From the NCBI GenBank assembly GCA_943332615.1, contig CALQQB010000045.1, positions 1 through 36,388 on the forward strand: a stretch of DNA of 36,388 nucleotides, read 5' to 3'. Positions 26,311 through 36,218 of the stretch are shown in pieces. Every line of letters begins with the position of its first letter. Position 1 is the stretch's first letter. The translations under genes were made by a program, and so were the position numbers. The notes under the pieces are model-generated. The model did no database searches. It worked only from the letters and a program-made list of their open reading frames with translations, and was not told where the DNA came from. Source of the DNA: Phenylobacterium deserti (GTDB lineage: Bacteria; Pseudomonadota; Alphaproteobacteria; Caulobacterales; Caulobacteraceae).

Positions 26311-26751
26311 CTACTTCCGGCGACGCACGCCGAGACCCAGGCCGATCTTCTTGGCGAATTCAGAGCGGCGGGCGGCGTACGCTGGGGCAACCATCGGGTA
26401 GTCAGGCTGCAGGCCCCAGCGGCGACGGTAGTCGTCGGGACTCAGGTCGTATCGCGACCGCAGGTAGCGCTTCAGCATCTTTAGCCGCCTGCCGTCCTCC
26501 AGGCAGACGATGTAGTCGTGCTGCACAGAGCGACCGATCGGCACGGCGGGGTTGGGGCGTTCCACGGGCCCCGCCGGCGGGGCTGGGCCATCGCCGCTGA
26601 CGGTCCAAAGCGCCTGATGGACTGACAGGATGATGTCGGGCGCCGCGTCCTTGGACACGCTGTTGCGACTGACATAGGCCGAGACAATGCCCGCCCCCAG
26701 CCGCAGCAGCTCCTCGGCCCTGAGCCTTTCGGAATCGGGTCCAACGCTCAT
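26311..26751 (-). CDS. MucR/Ros-family transcriptional regulator, zinc ligands largely lost
   Basis: 146 residues from the ATG at 26749-26751, which has GAGGTG well spaced upstream; a GTG six bases earlier is also open. The C-terminal domain DYIVCLEDGRRLKMLKRYL, then DLSPDDYRRRWGL and DYPMVAPAYAARRSEFAKKIGLG, is unmistakably MucR/Ros. Against Ros (C-x2-C...H...H), only the first Cys remains: the others read Asp (CLED), Tyr (KRYL) and Arg (RSRY). Some family members are known to fold without zinc, so this may still bind DNA. MucR proteins silence AT-rich DNA and, in Caulobacter, act in cell-cycle control. Faces hemA convergently. Confidence 0.9.
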   Translation of the reverse strand: MSVGPDSERLRAEELLRLGAGIVSAYVSRNSVSKDAAPDIILSVHQALWTVSGDGPAPPAGPVERPNPAVPIGRSVQHDYIVCLEDGRRLKMLKRYLRSRYDLSPDDYRRRWGLQPDYPMVAPAYAARRSEFAKKIGLGLGVRRRK

Positions 26752-26924
26752 GATCACCTCTTCTCAACGACTGTCTTCGGTCACGGATAAGGCGCGGACA
26801 CGTCCCAGCCTTTGCCCGTCAACGCGCGGTCGGGAAGAATAGTTCCGGTGGTTGGAGCGAGCTGCTTTCGGGAGTAAAGGGGGCGCCTTCGCCGCCCCAA
26901 AGACTCATCGCGAGAGGTCCACCC

Positions 26925-28220
<1,296 letters not shown>

Positions 28221-28251
28221 TAGCGTTAAGTGGCTGGAAAGGGGGCTAGAT

Positions 28252-28716
28252 ATGCGCTGCCCGTTCTGCGGCCACGATGAGACTCAGGTGAAGGACAGTC
28301 GCCCATCCGAGGATGGCGCGGCGATCCGTCGCCGTCGTCTGTGCCCCTCCTGCGAAGGCCGCTTCACAACCTTTGAGCGTGTCCAGCTGCGCGAGATCAC
28401 CATTCTGAAGCGCTCGGGGCGTCGCACCCCGTTCGAGCGGGACAAGCTGGCGCGCTCGATCTCCATCGCCATCCGCAAGCGGCCGCTGGAGCCGGAGCGG
28501 GTGGAACGGATGATTTCGGCCATCACCCGCCAGCTCGAGAGCATGGGCGAGACGGAGCTGCCATCCTCCACCATCGGCGAGCTGGTGATGAAGCATCTGA
28601 AGCAACTCGATGACGTGGCCTACGTCCGCTACGCCTCGGTCTACCGCGACTTCAAGGAGACCGACGACTTCGCCCGGTTCCTGGGGGAAGAGGGACTGAG
28701 CGAGGCGGCTGACTGA
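28252..28716 (+). CDS. nrdR: Transcriptional repressor NrdR
   Basis: ATP/dATP-sensing repressor of ribonucleotide reductase genes. 154 residues. The zinc ribbon [21 protein letters not shown], then [18 protein letters not shown], is followed by the ATP-cone ([44 protein letters not shown]). AAGGGGG before the ATG. 31 bp after glyA, the usual alphaproteobacterial neighbour. Confidence 0.97.
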   Translation: MRCPFCGHDETQVKDSRPSEDGAAIRRRRLCPSCEGRFTTFERVQLREITILKRSGRRTPFERDKLARSISIAIRKRPLEPERVERMISAITRQLESMGETELPSSTIGELVMKHLKQLDDVAYVRYASVYRDFKETDDFARFLGEEGLSEAAD

Positions 28717-28758
28717 GCCTTTCCCTGCGCCGCACTCTGAACCGCACTTCCCCACCCC

Positions 28759-28800
28759 GGCCGGCTAGCGCCGGCCTGCCCGTCCCCATAAAGGGGAGGG
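28759..28800. repeat. GC-rich hairpin element supplying the ribosome binding site of the next gene
   Basis: GGCCGGC-TAGC-GCCGGCC (28759-28776) is followed by TCCCC-ATAAA-GGGGA (28783-28797), whose right arm is part of the AGGGGAGGG ribosome binding site. CCCC/GGGG intergenic hairpins of this look are common in Caulobacterales genomes, in my recollection. The pairing could mask the start of the RibD reductase gene. Confidence 0.55.
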
Positions 28801-28801
28801 A

Positions 28802-29461
28802 ATGACTGTGACCCTCAAACTTGCGACCTCGCTCGACGGTCGTATCGCCACGGCCTCGGGTGAGAGCCAGTGGATCACCGGCCCGGAGTCGCGCGAGCAG
28901 GTGCATCGGCTCCGCGCCGACCACCACGCCGTGGTGATCGGGATCGAGACCGCGCTGGCGGATGACCCTGAGCTCACCGTGCGCCTGCCCGGTTACCAAG
29001 GCCGCCAGCCAGCCCGGGTGGTGCTGGACAGCCGCCAGCGGCTTACGCCCGCGTGCAAGCTGGTCCAGACGGCGCGCAGTGTTCCGACCTATGTCGTCGC
29101 GACCGGCGAACCCGACGTGGCCCTGGTCGATGCCGGGGTCCGCGTCCTCACCGTCTCGGCCATCAGCGATGGTCGGTCCGACCTGAAGACCGTCGTCCAA
29201 GCCCTTCGCGTACAAGGCCTTATCAACCTCTTTGTCGAGGGTGGCGGGCAGGTGGCGGGCAGCTTTCTGCGATGCGGTCTGGTGGATACGCTGGAGTGGT
29301 TCCGCGCCCCGATCATCCTCGGCTTAGAGGGCCGACCGGCGATCGGATCGCTGGCGGTTGCGGCGCTGTCCGATGCGCCCCATTTCCGGCGGGTCGAGGT
29401 CAGCCAGCTGGGCGACGACCTCTGGGAACGCTATGCGCTGGTCGCAAAAGAGGGGGGCTGA
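28802..29461 (+). CDS. ribD: RibD reductase domain protein, stand-alone (no deaminase domain)
   Basis: 5-amino-6-(5-phosphoribosylamino)uracil reductase part of riboflavin synthesis. TLKLATSLDGRIATASGESQWITGPESREQVHRLRADHHAVVIG is the usual start of the RibD C-terminal domain, and NLFVEGGGQVAGSFL, then DTLEWFRAPIILG complete it. 219 residues correspond to that domain only; the N-terminal zinc deaminase (HAE and PCxxxGRTPPC motifs) is missing and does not occur elsewhere in the window. The ATG at 28802 is one base after GGAGGG; the GTG at 28808 has better spacing and may be the true start. Abuts ribE. Confidence 0.88.
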   Translation: MTVTLKLATSLDGRIATASGESQWITGPESREQVHRLRADHHAVVIGIETALADDPELTVRLPGYQGRQPARVVLDSRQRLTPACKLVQTARSVPTYVVATGEPDVALVDAGVRVLTVSAISDGRSDLKTVVQALRVQGLINLFVEGGGQVAGSFLRCGLVDTLEWFRAPIILGLEGRPAIGSLAVAALSDAPHFRRVEVSQLGDDLWERYALVAKEGG

Positions 29462-30052
29462 ATGTTCACCGGGATCGTCACCGACGTGGGGCGGGTGCGC
29501 AGCGTGCGCGACACCAACCGCGACCGCCGCTTCGAGATCGAGACGGGTTTCGACACCGCCACGATCGACCTGGGCGCCTCGGTCAGCCACGCCGGCTGTT
29601 GCCTGACCGTGGTGGACAAGGGGCCGGGCTGGTTCGCGGTGGAAGTCTCGGGCGAGACCCTGTCGCTGACCACCCTGTCCGACTGGACCGAGGGCCGGCC
29701 GGTCAACCTGGAACGCGCCGCCCGCGTCGGCGACGAACTGGGCGGCCACATCGTCTCGGGCCACGTGGACGGCGTGGGCGAGGTGCTGTCGATCGAGAGC
29801 GAGGGGGGGTCGCATCGGGTTCAGGTGCGCGTCCCCAGGCCTTTGCACCGCTACATCGCGCCCAAGGGCTCCATCACCATCGAGGGCGTCTCGCTGACGG
29901 TGAACGAGGTCGAGGACGACGTCTTCGGCGTGAACCTGATCCCACATACCTGGGACGTGACCACGCTGGGAACGCTGGCGCCGGGGTCCCGCGTCAATCT
30001 CGAGATCGACATGCTGGCGCGCTATCTCGCCCGCTGGCGAGAAACGGCCTAA
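29462..30052 (+). CDS. ribE: Riboflavin synthase alpha subunit
   Basis: Dismutes two 6,7-dimethyl-8-ribityllumazines into riboflavin. 196 residues made of two similar lumazine-binding barrels: MFTGIVTDVGRVRSV starts the first, HIVSGHVDGVGEV the second, and SLTVNEVEDDVFGVNLIPHT is a matching barrel end. The ATG directly follows the ribD stop (TGAATG), so translation is coupled. No FMN riboswitch was found before this cluster. Confidence 0.96.
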   Translation: MFTGIVTDVGRVRSVRDTNRDRRFEIETGFDTATIDLGASVSHAGCCLTVVDKGPGWFAVEVSGETLSLTTLSDWTEGRPVNLERAARVGDELGGHIVSGHVDGVGEVLSIESEGGSHRVQVRVPRPLHRYIAPKGSITIEGVSLTVNEVEDDVFGVNLIPHTWDVTTLGTLAPGSRVNLEIDMLARYLARWRETA

Positions 30053-30081
30053 GAGCGTCCTTCAGAGACCGAAGGACGTTC
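30053..30081 (+). promoter_or_regulatory. Hairpin covering the ribH ribosome binding site
   Basis: GAGCGTCCTTC (30053-30063), loop AGAGACC, GAAGGACGTTC (30071-30081): an 11 bp RNA stem with one G-U pair. The right arm contains GAAGGA, the ribH ribosome binding site, and ends one base before the ATG, so the folded form should hide it. It fills the whole ribE-ribH junction. Confidence 0.65.
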
Positions 30082-30082
30082 G

Positions 30083-30547
30083 ATGCCCGAAGACCCGATC
30101 CGCATCCTCATCGTGGAAGCGCGCTTCTATGACGACCTGGCCGACGCGCTGCTGGAAGGCGCGACCCAGGCGCTGGCCGCCTTCGGAGCCGCCTACGACG
30201 TGGTGACCGTGCCGGGCGCCCTCGAGATTCCCGGCGCCATCGCCTTCGCCGAGGAGGCGGGGCATCGGCCAGCGGGCCAACGCTACGACGGCTATGTGGC
30301 TTTGGGCTGCGTGATCCGGGGCGAGACCTATCACTTCGAGATCGTCTCGAACGAGAGCGCCCGTGGGATATTGGACCTGACGATCGGCAAGCAGCTCTGC
30401 ATCGGCAACGGCATCCTGACCACCGAGGACGACGAGCAGGCCTGGGCGCGGGCCCGGTTCAGCGAGGGCGACAAGGGCGGCGGCGCGGCGCGGGCGGCGC
30501 TGACGATGATCGCGCTGAAACAGCAGCTTCGCGGCGGCGTTCGATGA
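30083..30547 (+). CDS. ribH: 6,7-Dimethyl-8-ribityllumazine synthase
   Basis: Penultimate step of riboflavin synthesis. 154 residues. [63 protein letters not shown] with the catalytic His, and [17 protein letters not shown] are diagnostic. The last four bases overlap the nusB start (ATGA). ribBA, which supplies the butanone phosphate substrate and commonly precedes ribH in this class, is not here. Confidence 0.96.
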   Translation: MPEDPIRILIVEARFYDDLADALLEGATQALAAFGAAYDVVTVPGALEIPGAIAFAEEAGHRPAGQRYDGYVALGCVIRGETYHFEIVSNESARGILDLTIGKQLCIGNGILTTEDDEQAWARARFSEGDKGGGAARAALTMIALKQQLRGGVR

Positions 30548-31002
30548 GCGCGCACGCCTCGCGCTCGGTGGCCCGGCTGGCCGCCGTGCAGGCGCTCTAC
30601 CAGATGGAGGTGTCCGCCATCGGCGTGGAGAGCCTGATCCGCGAGTTCACCGAGCACCGCTTCGACCGCGACATTGATCCCGGAGAAGGGGACGGGATGA
30701 CCCTGGCCGCCGCAGATGAAGCCTTCTTCGCGGAGCTGTTGCGGGGCGTGGTGGCCGAGCAGGCCAAGGTCGACGCCGCCATCGTCAAGCGCCTGGCCGC
30801 AGGCTGGCGGCTGGAGCGGCTGGACGCCACCGTGCGGGCCATCCTGCGGGCCGGCAGCTTTGAGCTGACGCACCGGCCCGACGTGCCCACCGAGGTGGTG
30901 ATCGACGAATATGTCGAGGTGGCCAAAAGCTTCTTCGAGGGGACCGAGCCGGGGTTCGTGAATGGCGCGCTGGACGGCGTGGCCCGCGATGTCAGGGCTT
31001 GA
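30544..31002 (+). CDS. nusB: Transcription antitermination factor NusB
   Basis: Part of the boxA/NusE antitermination complex for rRNA operons. 152 residues, all-helical. [18 protein letters not shown] opens the family pattern, [21 protein letters not shown] is the middle, and [39 protein letters not shown] and [15 protein letters not shown] close it. Start ATG overlaps the ribH stop by four bases; its 3' end overlaps thiL by 14 bases. Confidence 0.95.
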   Translation: MSAHASRSVARLAAVQALYQMEVSAIGVESLIREFTEHRFDRDIDPGEGDGMTLAAADEAFFAELLRGVVAEQAKVDAAIVKRLAAGWRLERLDATVRAILRAGSFELTHRPDVPTEVVIDEYVEVAKSFFEGTEPGFVNGALDGVARDVRA

Positions 31003-31927
31003 TGAGTTCGGCGAAATTGCCCGGCTCTTTCGCCCGCTGACCCGTGGCGCGCCCGGCGCCTTCGAGCTCAAGGACGACGCTGCCGTCGTGCCGCCCCGGC
31101 CGGGCCACGACCTGGTGGTGACCAAGGACGCGATCGTCGAGGGTGTCCACTTCCTGGTCGGCGAGCGCCCAGAGCTGATCGGGCGGCGGCTGGCCCGGGT
31201 GAACCTCTCCGACCTGGCGGCCAAGGGCGCCGAGCCGTTCGCCGCCTTCCTGGCGGTGGCCTGGCCGCCGGCCTTCACGCAGAGCGACCGCGCCGCCTTC
31301 GCCACGGGGCTGGGCTCGGACCTCAAGGAGGCCGGCGTCAGCCTGCTGGGCGGCGACACGGTGGCGACGCCGGGACCGTTCACGGCCAGCCTGACGGCGA
31401 TGGGCTGGGTCCCGGAGGGCCGCATGGTCCGCCGGGCCGGCGCCCAGCCAGGCGACCGCCTGATGGTCAGCGGCCATATCGGCGACGGCTGGCTGGGTTT
31501 GCGGGCCGCGCGGGAGGAGATCCCCGACCCCGACGGCTACCTGTCCGGCCGCTATCGCCTGCCAACGCCCCGCCTCGACCTGCGCCGCACGGTGCTGGAA
31601 CACGCCACCGCCGCGGCGGACGTCTCCGATGGCCTGATCGCCGACGCCGGCCATATCGCCGAGGCCAGCGCGGTGCGGCTCACGCTCGATCTCGGCCGGG
31701 TTCCGCTGTCGACCCCGGCGCGCGCCTGGCTGGCGGGTCAGCCGGACATCACCCAGGCCCTGCTGGCGCTGGCCAGCGGAGGCGACGACTACGAGATCGT
31801 CGCGACCTCACCCGTCGCCCTGCCGGGCTTCACCGTCATCGGTGAGGTGAGCGCGGGGCAGGGGATCGAGGTGATTTCGGCCGGCCGCAGACTCCAACCC
31901 GGGGCGGGCGGCTGGCGCCACGGGTGA
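30989..31927 (+). CDS. thiL: Thiamine-monophosphate kinase
   Basis: Phosphorylates thiamine monophosphate to thiamine diphosphate. 312 residues from the ATG at 30989, which gives the normal N terminus [16 protein letters not shown]; an in-frame ATG at 30962 lies within nus[62 protein letters not shown] and [10 protein letters not shown] match the ATP and metal sites of the PurM/ThiL superfamily. Last gene of the co-directional run; its fold is related to that of purM at the other end of the window. Confidence 0.95.
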   Translation: MSGLDEFGEIARLFRPLTRGAPGAFELKDDAAVVPPRPGHDLVVTKDAIVEGVHFLVGERPELIGRRLARVNLSDLAAKGAEPFAAFLAVAWPPAFTQSDRAAFATGLGSDLKEAGVSLLGGDTVATPGPFTASLTAMGWVPEGRMVRRAGAQPGDRLMVSGHIGDGWLGLRAAREEIPDPDGYLSGRYRLPTPRLDLRRTVLEHATAAADVSDGLIADAGHIAEASAVRLTLDLGRVPLSTPARAWLAGQPDITQALLALASGGDDYEIVATSPVALPGFTVIGEVSAGQGIEVISAGRRLQPGAGGWRHG

Positions 31928-31971
31928 ACCGGCTCGATCGACGCGGGTCGCCCATCAGCCCGAACGAGCGT

Positions 31972-32122
31972 TCAGGTCGCCGGCGCGAACAGGTCGGCGA
32001 TCTCGCGCACCACCTGCCGTCGCACCTCGGCGATGCCGAAGCGGGCGACCCTGTGGCCGCTGGCCGGCCGTAAACATCGTATCGTCCAGGTCGACGAGGA
32101 TCGCGCGGGGCCGCTGACGCAA
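31972..32122 (-). pseudogene. HAD-family phosphatase remnant with internal deletion
   Basis: Directly after the aspartic protease stop, a frame from TTG (32120-32122) reads RPRAILVDLDDTMFTAGQ: the DxDxT motif I of HAD phosphatases, as found about ten residues from their N terminus. The family pattern breaks off within a few codons. In another frame the DNA then reads ARFGIAEVRRQVVREIADLFAP and stops at 31972-31974, which looks like a genuine protein C terminus. The simplest reading is one gene that lost about 180 internal codons around 32040-32070, leaving both ends out of frame. The family of the C-terminal piece is inferred only from position. Confidence 0.65.
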
Positions 32123-32130
32123 CGTCGAAC

Positions 32131-33084
32131 TCAAATGTACTCGAACCGCACCTGCGAGCGGCCGAAGTCGAGGGCGACCTGTTCGAACTGGGCCAGCAGG
32201 TCCATGCCGATCACCAGGGCCGGCGTATCCTTCAGGCCCCAGATGTCGAACACGTGCATGTCGGCGTAGGTGACTCCCACATTGCCCAGGTGCAGGCCGC
32301 CCAGGCGCAGGAAGGGCAGAAAGATGGATTCGCCGCTGAAACTCTCGCCGGCCAGGGTCTCCATCCGGACATAGCGGGCGGGCTGGGTGTCGCCGCGTCC
32401 AGCCTCCTGGGCGCGGACGATATCGCGCAGCTGGCGATTGCACAGACTGCCCTGGGCGCCGGAGTCGATGATCGCGCTGATGCGCTTGCCGCTGAGATCG
32501 GCGTCGACGATGGTCAGCTGGCCGTGACGGCGGCGTGCCGGCACCACGACAACCCGGCCGGGCTGATCGACATCGGCCCGCGAGCGCACGATCTCCATCT
32601 TCTTGCCCTTGAAGTCGAGCACCAGGCGCTGGCCTTTCAGCCAGTCGACGCCCAGGACGCCGTCGATCTCCGGTCCCCGCAGCGGCAGGGCGGGGGTGCG
32701 CACCTTGCGGCGGTTGCGCTGGCCCACCCGCAACTCGTCCAGCACCACGATAGGTCGGCTGCGCACGCCCACCACCGTGTGGACCTGGGCGTTTTCGGTG
32801 GACTTCAGGTCGAGCCGCTCCATCAGGCGGTTGGAGACACAGCTGATGTTGGCGCCGGTATCGAGCAGGAAGCTGAACGGGCCCTGGCCGTTGATCGTCA
32901 CCGGAGCCAGCATGTGCTCGTTGCGATCGCGGCTGGTATCGACGGACGCGGGCTCGTGATCCTCGTCCGGCATCTCGGTCTGAGGCTGGGGTTCCTGGCC
33001 GAACGCAAGGGCTTGGGGCGCGGCGGAGGTGACCGCCCCGGCGGCCAGCAGCCCCAAGGTGGCGTTACGACGGGTCGGTGACAT
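32131..33084 (-). CDS. Exported retropepsin-like aspartic protease with two lobes
   Basis: 317 residues. The start PTRRNATLGLLAAGAVTSAAPQALA is a signal peptide, possibly Tat-type (RRNATL). Two lobes follow: GPFSFLLDTGANISCVS (Asp75) with DGVLGVDWL, and ISAIIDSGAQGSLC (Asp207) with ALVIGMDLL. Both carry the D[TS]GA catalytic motif and the later hydrophobic-Gly element, so one chain may form the whole active site, as in pepsin, though each lobe is retropepsin-like. Probably periplasmic; substrates unknown. Divergent from the FliL-like gene. Confidence 0.85.
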   Translation of the reverse strand: MSPTRRNATLGLLAAGAVTSAAPQALAFGQEPQPQTEMPDEDHEPASVDTSRDRNEHMLAPVTINGQGPFSFLLDTGANISCVSNRLMERLDLKSTENAQVHTVVGVRSRPIVVLDELRVGQRNRRKVRTPALPLRGPEIDGVLGVDWLKGQRLVLDFKGKKMEIVRSRADVDQPGRVVVVPARRRHGQLTIVDADLSGKRISAIIDSGAQGSLCNRQLRDIVRAQEAGRGDTQPARYVRMETLAGESFSGESIFLPFLRLGGLHLGNVGVTYADMHVFDIWGLKDTPALVIGMDLLAQFEQVALDFGRSQVRFEYI

Positions 33085-33207
33085 GCGCCGTCCCTCCTCT
33101 TATTTCAGTGTTGCGACCGTACCACCGTTCGCCGGGCGCCACCATGCGAGGGGTGTACGATCTGTCGCGGCAACCTTGCGGCAACCGATTCGGAGGATGG
33201 TGGCGCG

Positions 33208-33660
33208 ATGAACCGCCGAATTCTCCTTACAACCAGCTTCGCAATGGCCGTGACCGCGGCAGCGACCGCCCACGCCTCCGAGGACAAGAAGGAGGGGAAC
33301 AAGGACGGCAAGAGCGATGTCGGCCAATACGTGGACCTGCAGCCCGTCGGCCTGCCCATCGTCTTCAACCGCCAACTGGTGAACTACGTCTTCGTCTATG
33401 TGCGCATCAATCTGACGAGCGTGGCCAACGCCTCCAAGCTGCGGGAAAAGGAGCCGTTCTTCCGCGACGCCCTGGTCCGCCTGGGGCACCGGACGCCATT
33501 CACCCTGGAGTCCGACCTGTCGAAAATCGATGCTGAGCGGCTGACGGCGACCCTCCGAAGCGAGGTGATCCGCATCGTCGGTCCAGGCCAGATTCTGTCG
33601 GTGGTGGTCACCTCCCAGGCTCCCAGACGCCGCGTCAACAAGCCCCGCATCGCGGCCTGA
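33208..33660 (+). CDS. Secreted FliL-like protein of unknown role
   Basis: 150 residues with a Sec-type signal (MNRRILLTTSFAMAVTAAATAHA), then a lysine-rich spacer and a domain YVDLQPVGLPIVFNRQLVNYVFVYVRI, EKEPFFRDALVRLGHRTPF, LTATLRSEVIRIVG and ILSVVVTSQAPRR. Its order (one strand pair, a pair of helices, a final strand ending in a Q) resembles the periplasmic domain of FliL, but without the membrane anchor. The link to flagella is a guess from fold. GGAGGA lies upstream. Divergent from the aspartic protease with 123 bp between. Confidence 0.65.
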   Translation: MNRRILLTTSFAMAVTAAATAHASEDKKEGNKDGKSDVGQYVDLQPVGLPIVFNRQLVNYVFVYVRINLTSVANASKLREKEPFFRDALVRLGHRTPFTLESDLSKIDAERLTATLRSEVIRIVGPGQILSVVVTSQAPRRRVNKPRIAA

Positions 33661-33735
33661 TCATTGCGCAAGGAACCAGTTGGCCGGCTGCGGTTGCGCC
33701 ATGTGGCAAAACTTGAGTAGTTTCCGGCCCGTCTT

Positions 33736-33761
33736 TCGGGTGCGCAGTTCTGTGCGCCCGA
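33736..33761 (+). promoter_or_regulatory. Hairpin in the hppA leader
   Basis: TCGGG, then GCGCA (33736-33746) can pair with TGCGC, then CCGA (33753-33761): about nine base pairs with a small bulge and loop GTTCTG. It lies in the 198 bp leader of hppA. It may end the FliL-like transcript or lie in the hppA 5' UTR. Confidence 0.35.
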
Positions 33762-33858
33762 GTTGGGGAAACATCAGGGACGGGACCTTCCGGCGAGGCC
33801 GCCACTGCGGTGGGCCAGCCGGCGCCTGCCCGCGCAACGACAAAGGGGTGCGCTACTC

Positions 33859-35994
33859 ATGAGTTCAATGCTTACGCTGGTGATTGGCGCCGGTGTGCTC
33901 GCCGTCCTGTACGGCGTGCTCCAGACGCTGACACTATTGCGCGCCTCACCGGGCAACGCCCGGATGCAGGAAATCGCCGCTGCCATCCAGGAAGGCGCTC
34001 AGGCCTACCTGAGGCGCCAGTACACCGCGATCGCGATCGTGGGCGTGGTCGTGCTGATCTCGCTGTTCCTGCTGATTGGCCCCTATTCGGCGGCCGGCTT
34101 CCTGATCGGTTCCGTTCTATCCGGCGCCGCGGGCTTCGCGGGCATGCTGGTTTCGGTCCGCGCCAACGTGCGGACGGCTCAGGCCGCGTCGGAGAGTTTG
34201 GCCAAGGGCCTGAAGCTCGCCTTCACCTCCGGCGCCATCACCGGCATGCTGGTGGCCGGCTTCGCCCTGATCGGCGTCGCGGGCTATTACGCATTCCTGA
34301 CTCAAGTGCAGGGCCTGGGCGGGTCCGATCGCCACGTGATCGACGGCCTGGTGTCGCTGGGCTTCGGCGCCTCGCTGATCTCCATCTTCGCCCGTCTGGG
34401 CGGCGGTATCTTCACTAAGGGCGCCGATGTGGGCGGGGACCTCGTCGGCAAGCTCGAAGCCGGGATCCCGGAAGACGACCCGCGCAACGCCGCAACCATC
34501 GCCGACAACGTGGGCGACAACGTCGGCGACTGCGCCGGCATGGCCGCCGACCTGTTCGAGACCTATGCGGTGACAACGGTCGCCACCATGGTCCTGGCGG
34601 CGATCTTCTTCGGCGGCTCGGCGATGCTGGGCAATCTGATGCTGCTGCCGCTGGCCATCTGCGGCGTCTGCATCATCACCTCGATCATCGGCACCTTCGC
34701 AGTTCGTCTGGGCAAGAACGGCTCGATCATGGGCGCGCTCTATCAGGGCCTGATCGTCACCGGGGTCCTCTCGGCCGCCGCGCTATACTTCCTGATCCCG
34801 GCGCTGGTTACCGAGGACCTGACGGTCGCGGGCAAGACTTTCAGCGCCATGGCGCTGTTCTGGTGCTCGATCGCCGGCCTCGCCATCACCGCTCTCATCG
34901 TGATGATCACCGAGTACTACACCGGCACCAACTTCCGCCCGGTGAAGTCGGTGGCCCAGGCCTCGGTCTCCGGCCACGGCACGAACGTCATCCAGGGCCT
35001 GGCCATGAGCCTGGAGTCCTGCGCGGCTCCGGCGCTGGTGATCATCGTCGGCATCCTCGTCACCTACAACCTGGCGGGCCTGTTCGGGATCGCCATCGCC
35101 ACGACGGCCATGCTGTCGCTGGCGGGCTTCGTGGTCGCGCTGGACGCCTTCGGTCCGGTCACCGACAACGCCGGCGGCATCGCTGAAATGGCCGGCCTGC
35201 CCCCGGAAGTGCGCGTCACCACCGACGCGCTCGACGCGGTCGGCAACACCACCAAGGCGGTCACCAAGGGCTATGCGATCGGTTCCGCCGGCCTCGGCGC
35301 CCTGGTTCTGTTCGCGGCCTACACCGAGGACCTTAAGTTCTTCGCGGCCAACGCGCTGGAGGGCTCGTTCTTCTACCAGCTCGGCGAAGTGCGCTTCGAT
35401 CTCTCCAACCCCTACGTCGTGGTGGGGCTCCTGTTCGGCGGCCTGTTGCCGTTCCTGTTCGGGGGTATGTCGATGACCGCCGTGGGCCGCGCCGCCCAGT
35501 CGGTCGTGGTCGAGGTCCGTCGCCAGTTCCGCGAGAACCCCGGCATCATGACCGGCGAGGTGAAGCCCGAATACGGCCGCGCCGTCGATATCCTGACCAA
35601 GGCCGCGATCCGGGAAATGATCATCCCCTCGCTGCTGCCGGTCGTGTCGCCCGTGGTGCTGTTCTTCGTGATCAACGCCATCGCCACCAAGGTGGACGCC
35701 TTCGCCTGCGTCGGCGCCATGCTGATGGGTGTGATCGTCACCGGCCTGTTCGTCGCCATCTCGATGACCAGCGGCGGCGGCGCCTGGGACAACGCCAAGA
35801 AGGTGATCGAAGAAGGCTTTACCGACGCTGACGGTGTCCTGCACGGCAAGGGCTCCGACGCTCACAAGGCGGCGGTCACCGGCGACACCGTCGGCGACCC
35901 CTACAAGGATACCTCCGGCCCGGCGGTGAACCCGATGATCAAGATCACGAACATCGTGGCCCTCCTCCTGCTGGCGGTCCTGGCCGCCCACTAG
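33859..35994 (+). CDS. hppA: Membrane H+-translocating pyrophosphatase, K+-independent type
   Basis: Hydrolyses pyrophosphate and pumps protons across the inner membrane. 712 residues with about 16 hydrophobic segments. The PPi/Mg site is clear: [20 protein letters not shown], then [17 protein letters not shown], and the C-terminal [15 protein letters not shown]. The GNTTKA element (Lys466) marks the K+-insensitive subfamily, where K+-dependent enzymes have Ala. I use the ATG at 33859 ([19 protein letters not shown]), which starts the first membrane helix; an open extension to 33763 is not helical. AGGGG lies 10-14 bases upstream. Confidence 0.95.
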   Translation: MSSMLTLVIGAGVLAVLYGVLQTLTLLRASPGNARMQEIAAAIQEGAQAYLRRQYTAIAIVGVVVLISLFLLIGPYSAAGFLIGSVLSGAAGFAGMLVSVRANVRTAQAASESLAKGLKLAFTSGAITGMLVAGFALIGVAGYYAFLTQVQGLGGSDRHVIDGLVSLGFGASLISIFARLGGGIFTKGADVGGDLVGKLEAGIPEDDPRNAATIADNVGDNVGDCAGMAADLFETYAVTTVATMVLAAIFFGGSAMLGNLMLLPLAICGVCIITSIIGTFAVRLGKNGSIMGALYQGLIVTGVLSAAALYFLIPALVTEDLTVAGKTFSAMALFWCSIAGLAITALIVMITEYYTGTNFRPVKSVAQASVSGHGTNVIQGLAMSLESCAAPALVIIVGILVTYNLAGLFGIAIATTAMLSLAGFVVALDAFGPVTDNAGGIAEMAGLPPEVRVTTDALDAVGNTTKAVTKGYAIGSAGLGALVLFAAYTEDLKFFAANALEGSFFYQLGEVRFDLSNPYVVVGLLFGGLLPFLFGGMSMTAVGRAAQSVVVEVRRQFRENPGIMTGEVKPEYGRAVDILTKAAIREMIIPSLLPVVSPVVLFFVINAIATKVDAFACVGAMLMGVIVTGLFVAISMTSGGGAWDNAKKVIEEGFTDADGVLHGKGSDAHKAAVTGDTVGDPYKDTSGPAVNPMIKITNIVALLLLAVLAAH

Positions 35995-36015
35995 GCCTCG
36001 ACGCAGACAACGAAC

Positions 36016-36046
36016 CGCCCCGGAGAGCGATCTCCGGGGCGTTTTT
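36016..36046 (+). terminator. Strong Rho-independent terminator after hppA
   Basis: CGCCCCGGAGA (36016-36026), loop GCGA, TCTCCGGGGCG (36031-36041), then TTTTT. Perfect 11 bp stem 20 bp after the hppA stop. The 135 bp between it and the next promoter show nothing further. Confidence 0.95.
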
Positions 36047-36183
36047 CGTTTGGGGCGTGGTTTGCCCTCCCAGGGCGCAGGTCTAGGCGCGAAGATCGCA
36101 GAGAAGGCACAGCGCACGCAGCGCCCAGGGCCCGTCTTCCCTGCATCCTCAGCCATCCCTGCGGTGTCCTGAACGACCGCGCC

Positions 36184-36217
36184 TTGACAACCATCGCCCG
36201 GTGTTCTACGTTTGTTC
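36184..36217 (+). promoter_or_regulatory. Promoter overlapped by a perfect GTTC-N7-GTTC (LexA) box
   Basis: TTGACA (36184-36189), 17 bp spacer, TACGTT (36207-36212) form a good sigma-70-type promoter. GTTC-TACGTTT-GTTC (36203-36217) is an exact match to the alphaproteobacterial SOS operator and covers the -10. The expected transcription start, about seven bases past the -10, coincides with the ATG at 36219, so the mRNA may be leaderless. Confidence 0.8.
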
Positions 36218-36218
36218 C

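Noticed and set aside
26758..26924. Glycine riboswitch upstream of glyA
   Set aside because: No paired glycine-aptamer cores are visible in the 167 bp leader.
28717..28801. FMN riboswitch before the rib genes
   Set aside because: The gap is only 85 bp and lacks the conserved RFN elements; it holds GC-rich hairpins instead.
30962..30988. Earlier in-frame start for thiL
   Set aside because: It lies deeper in nusB and adds nine residues not seen at the N terminus of ThiL proteins.
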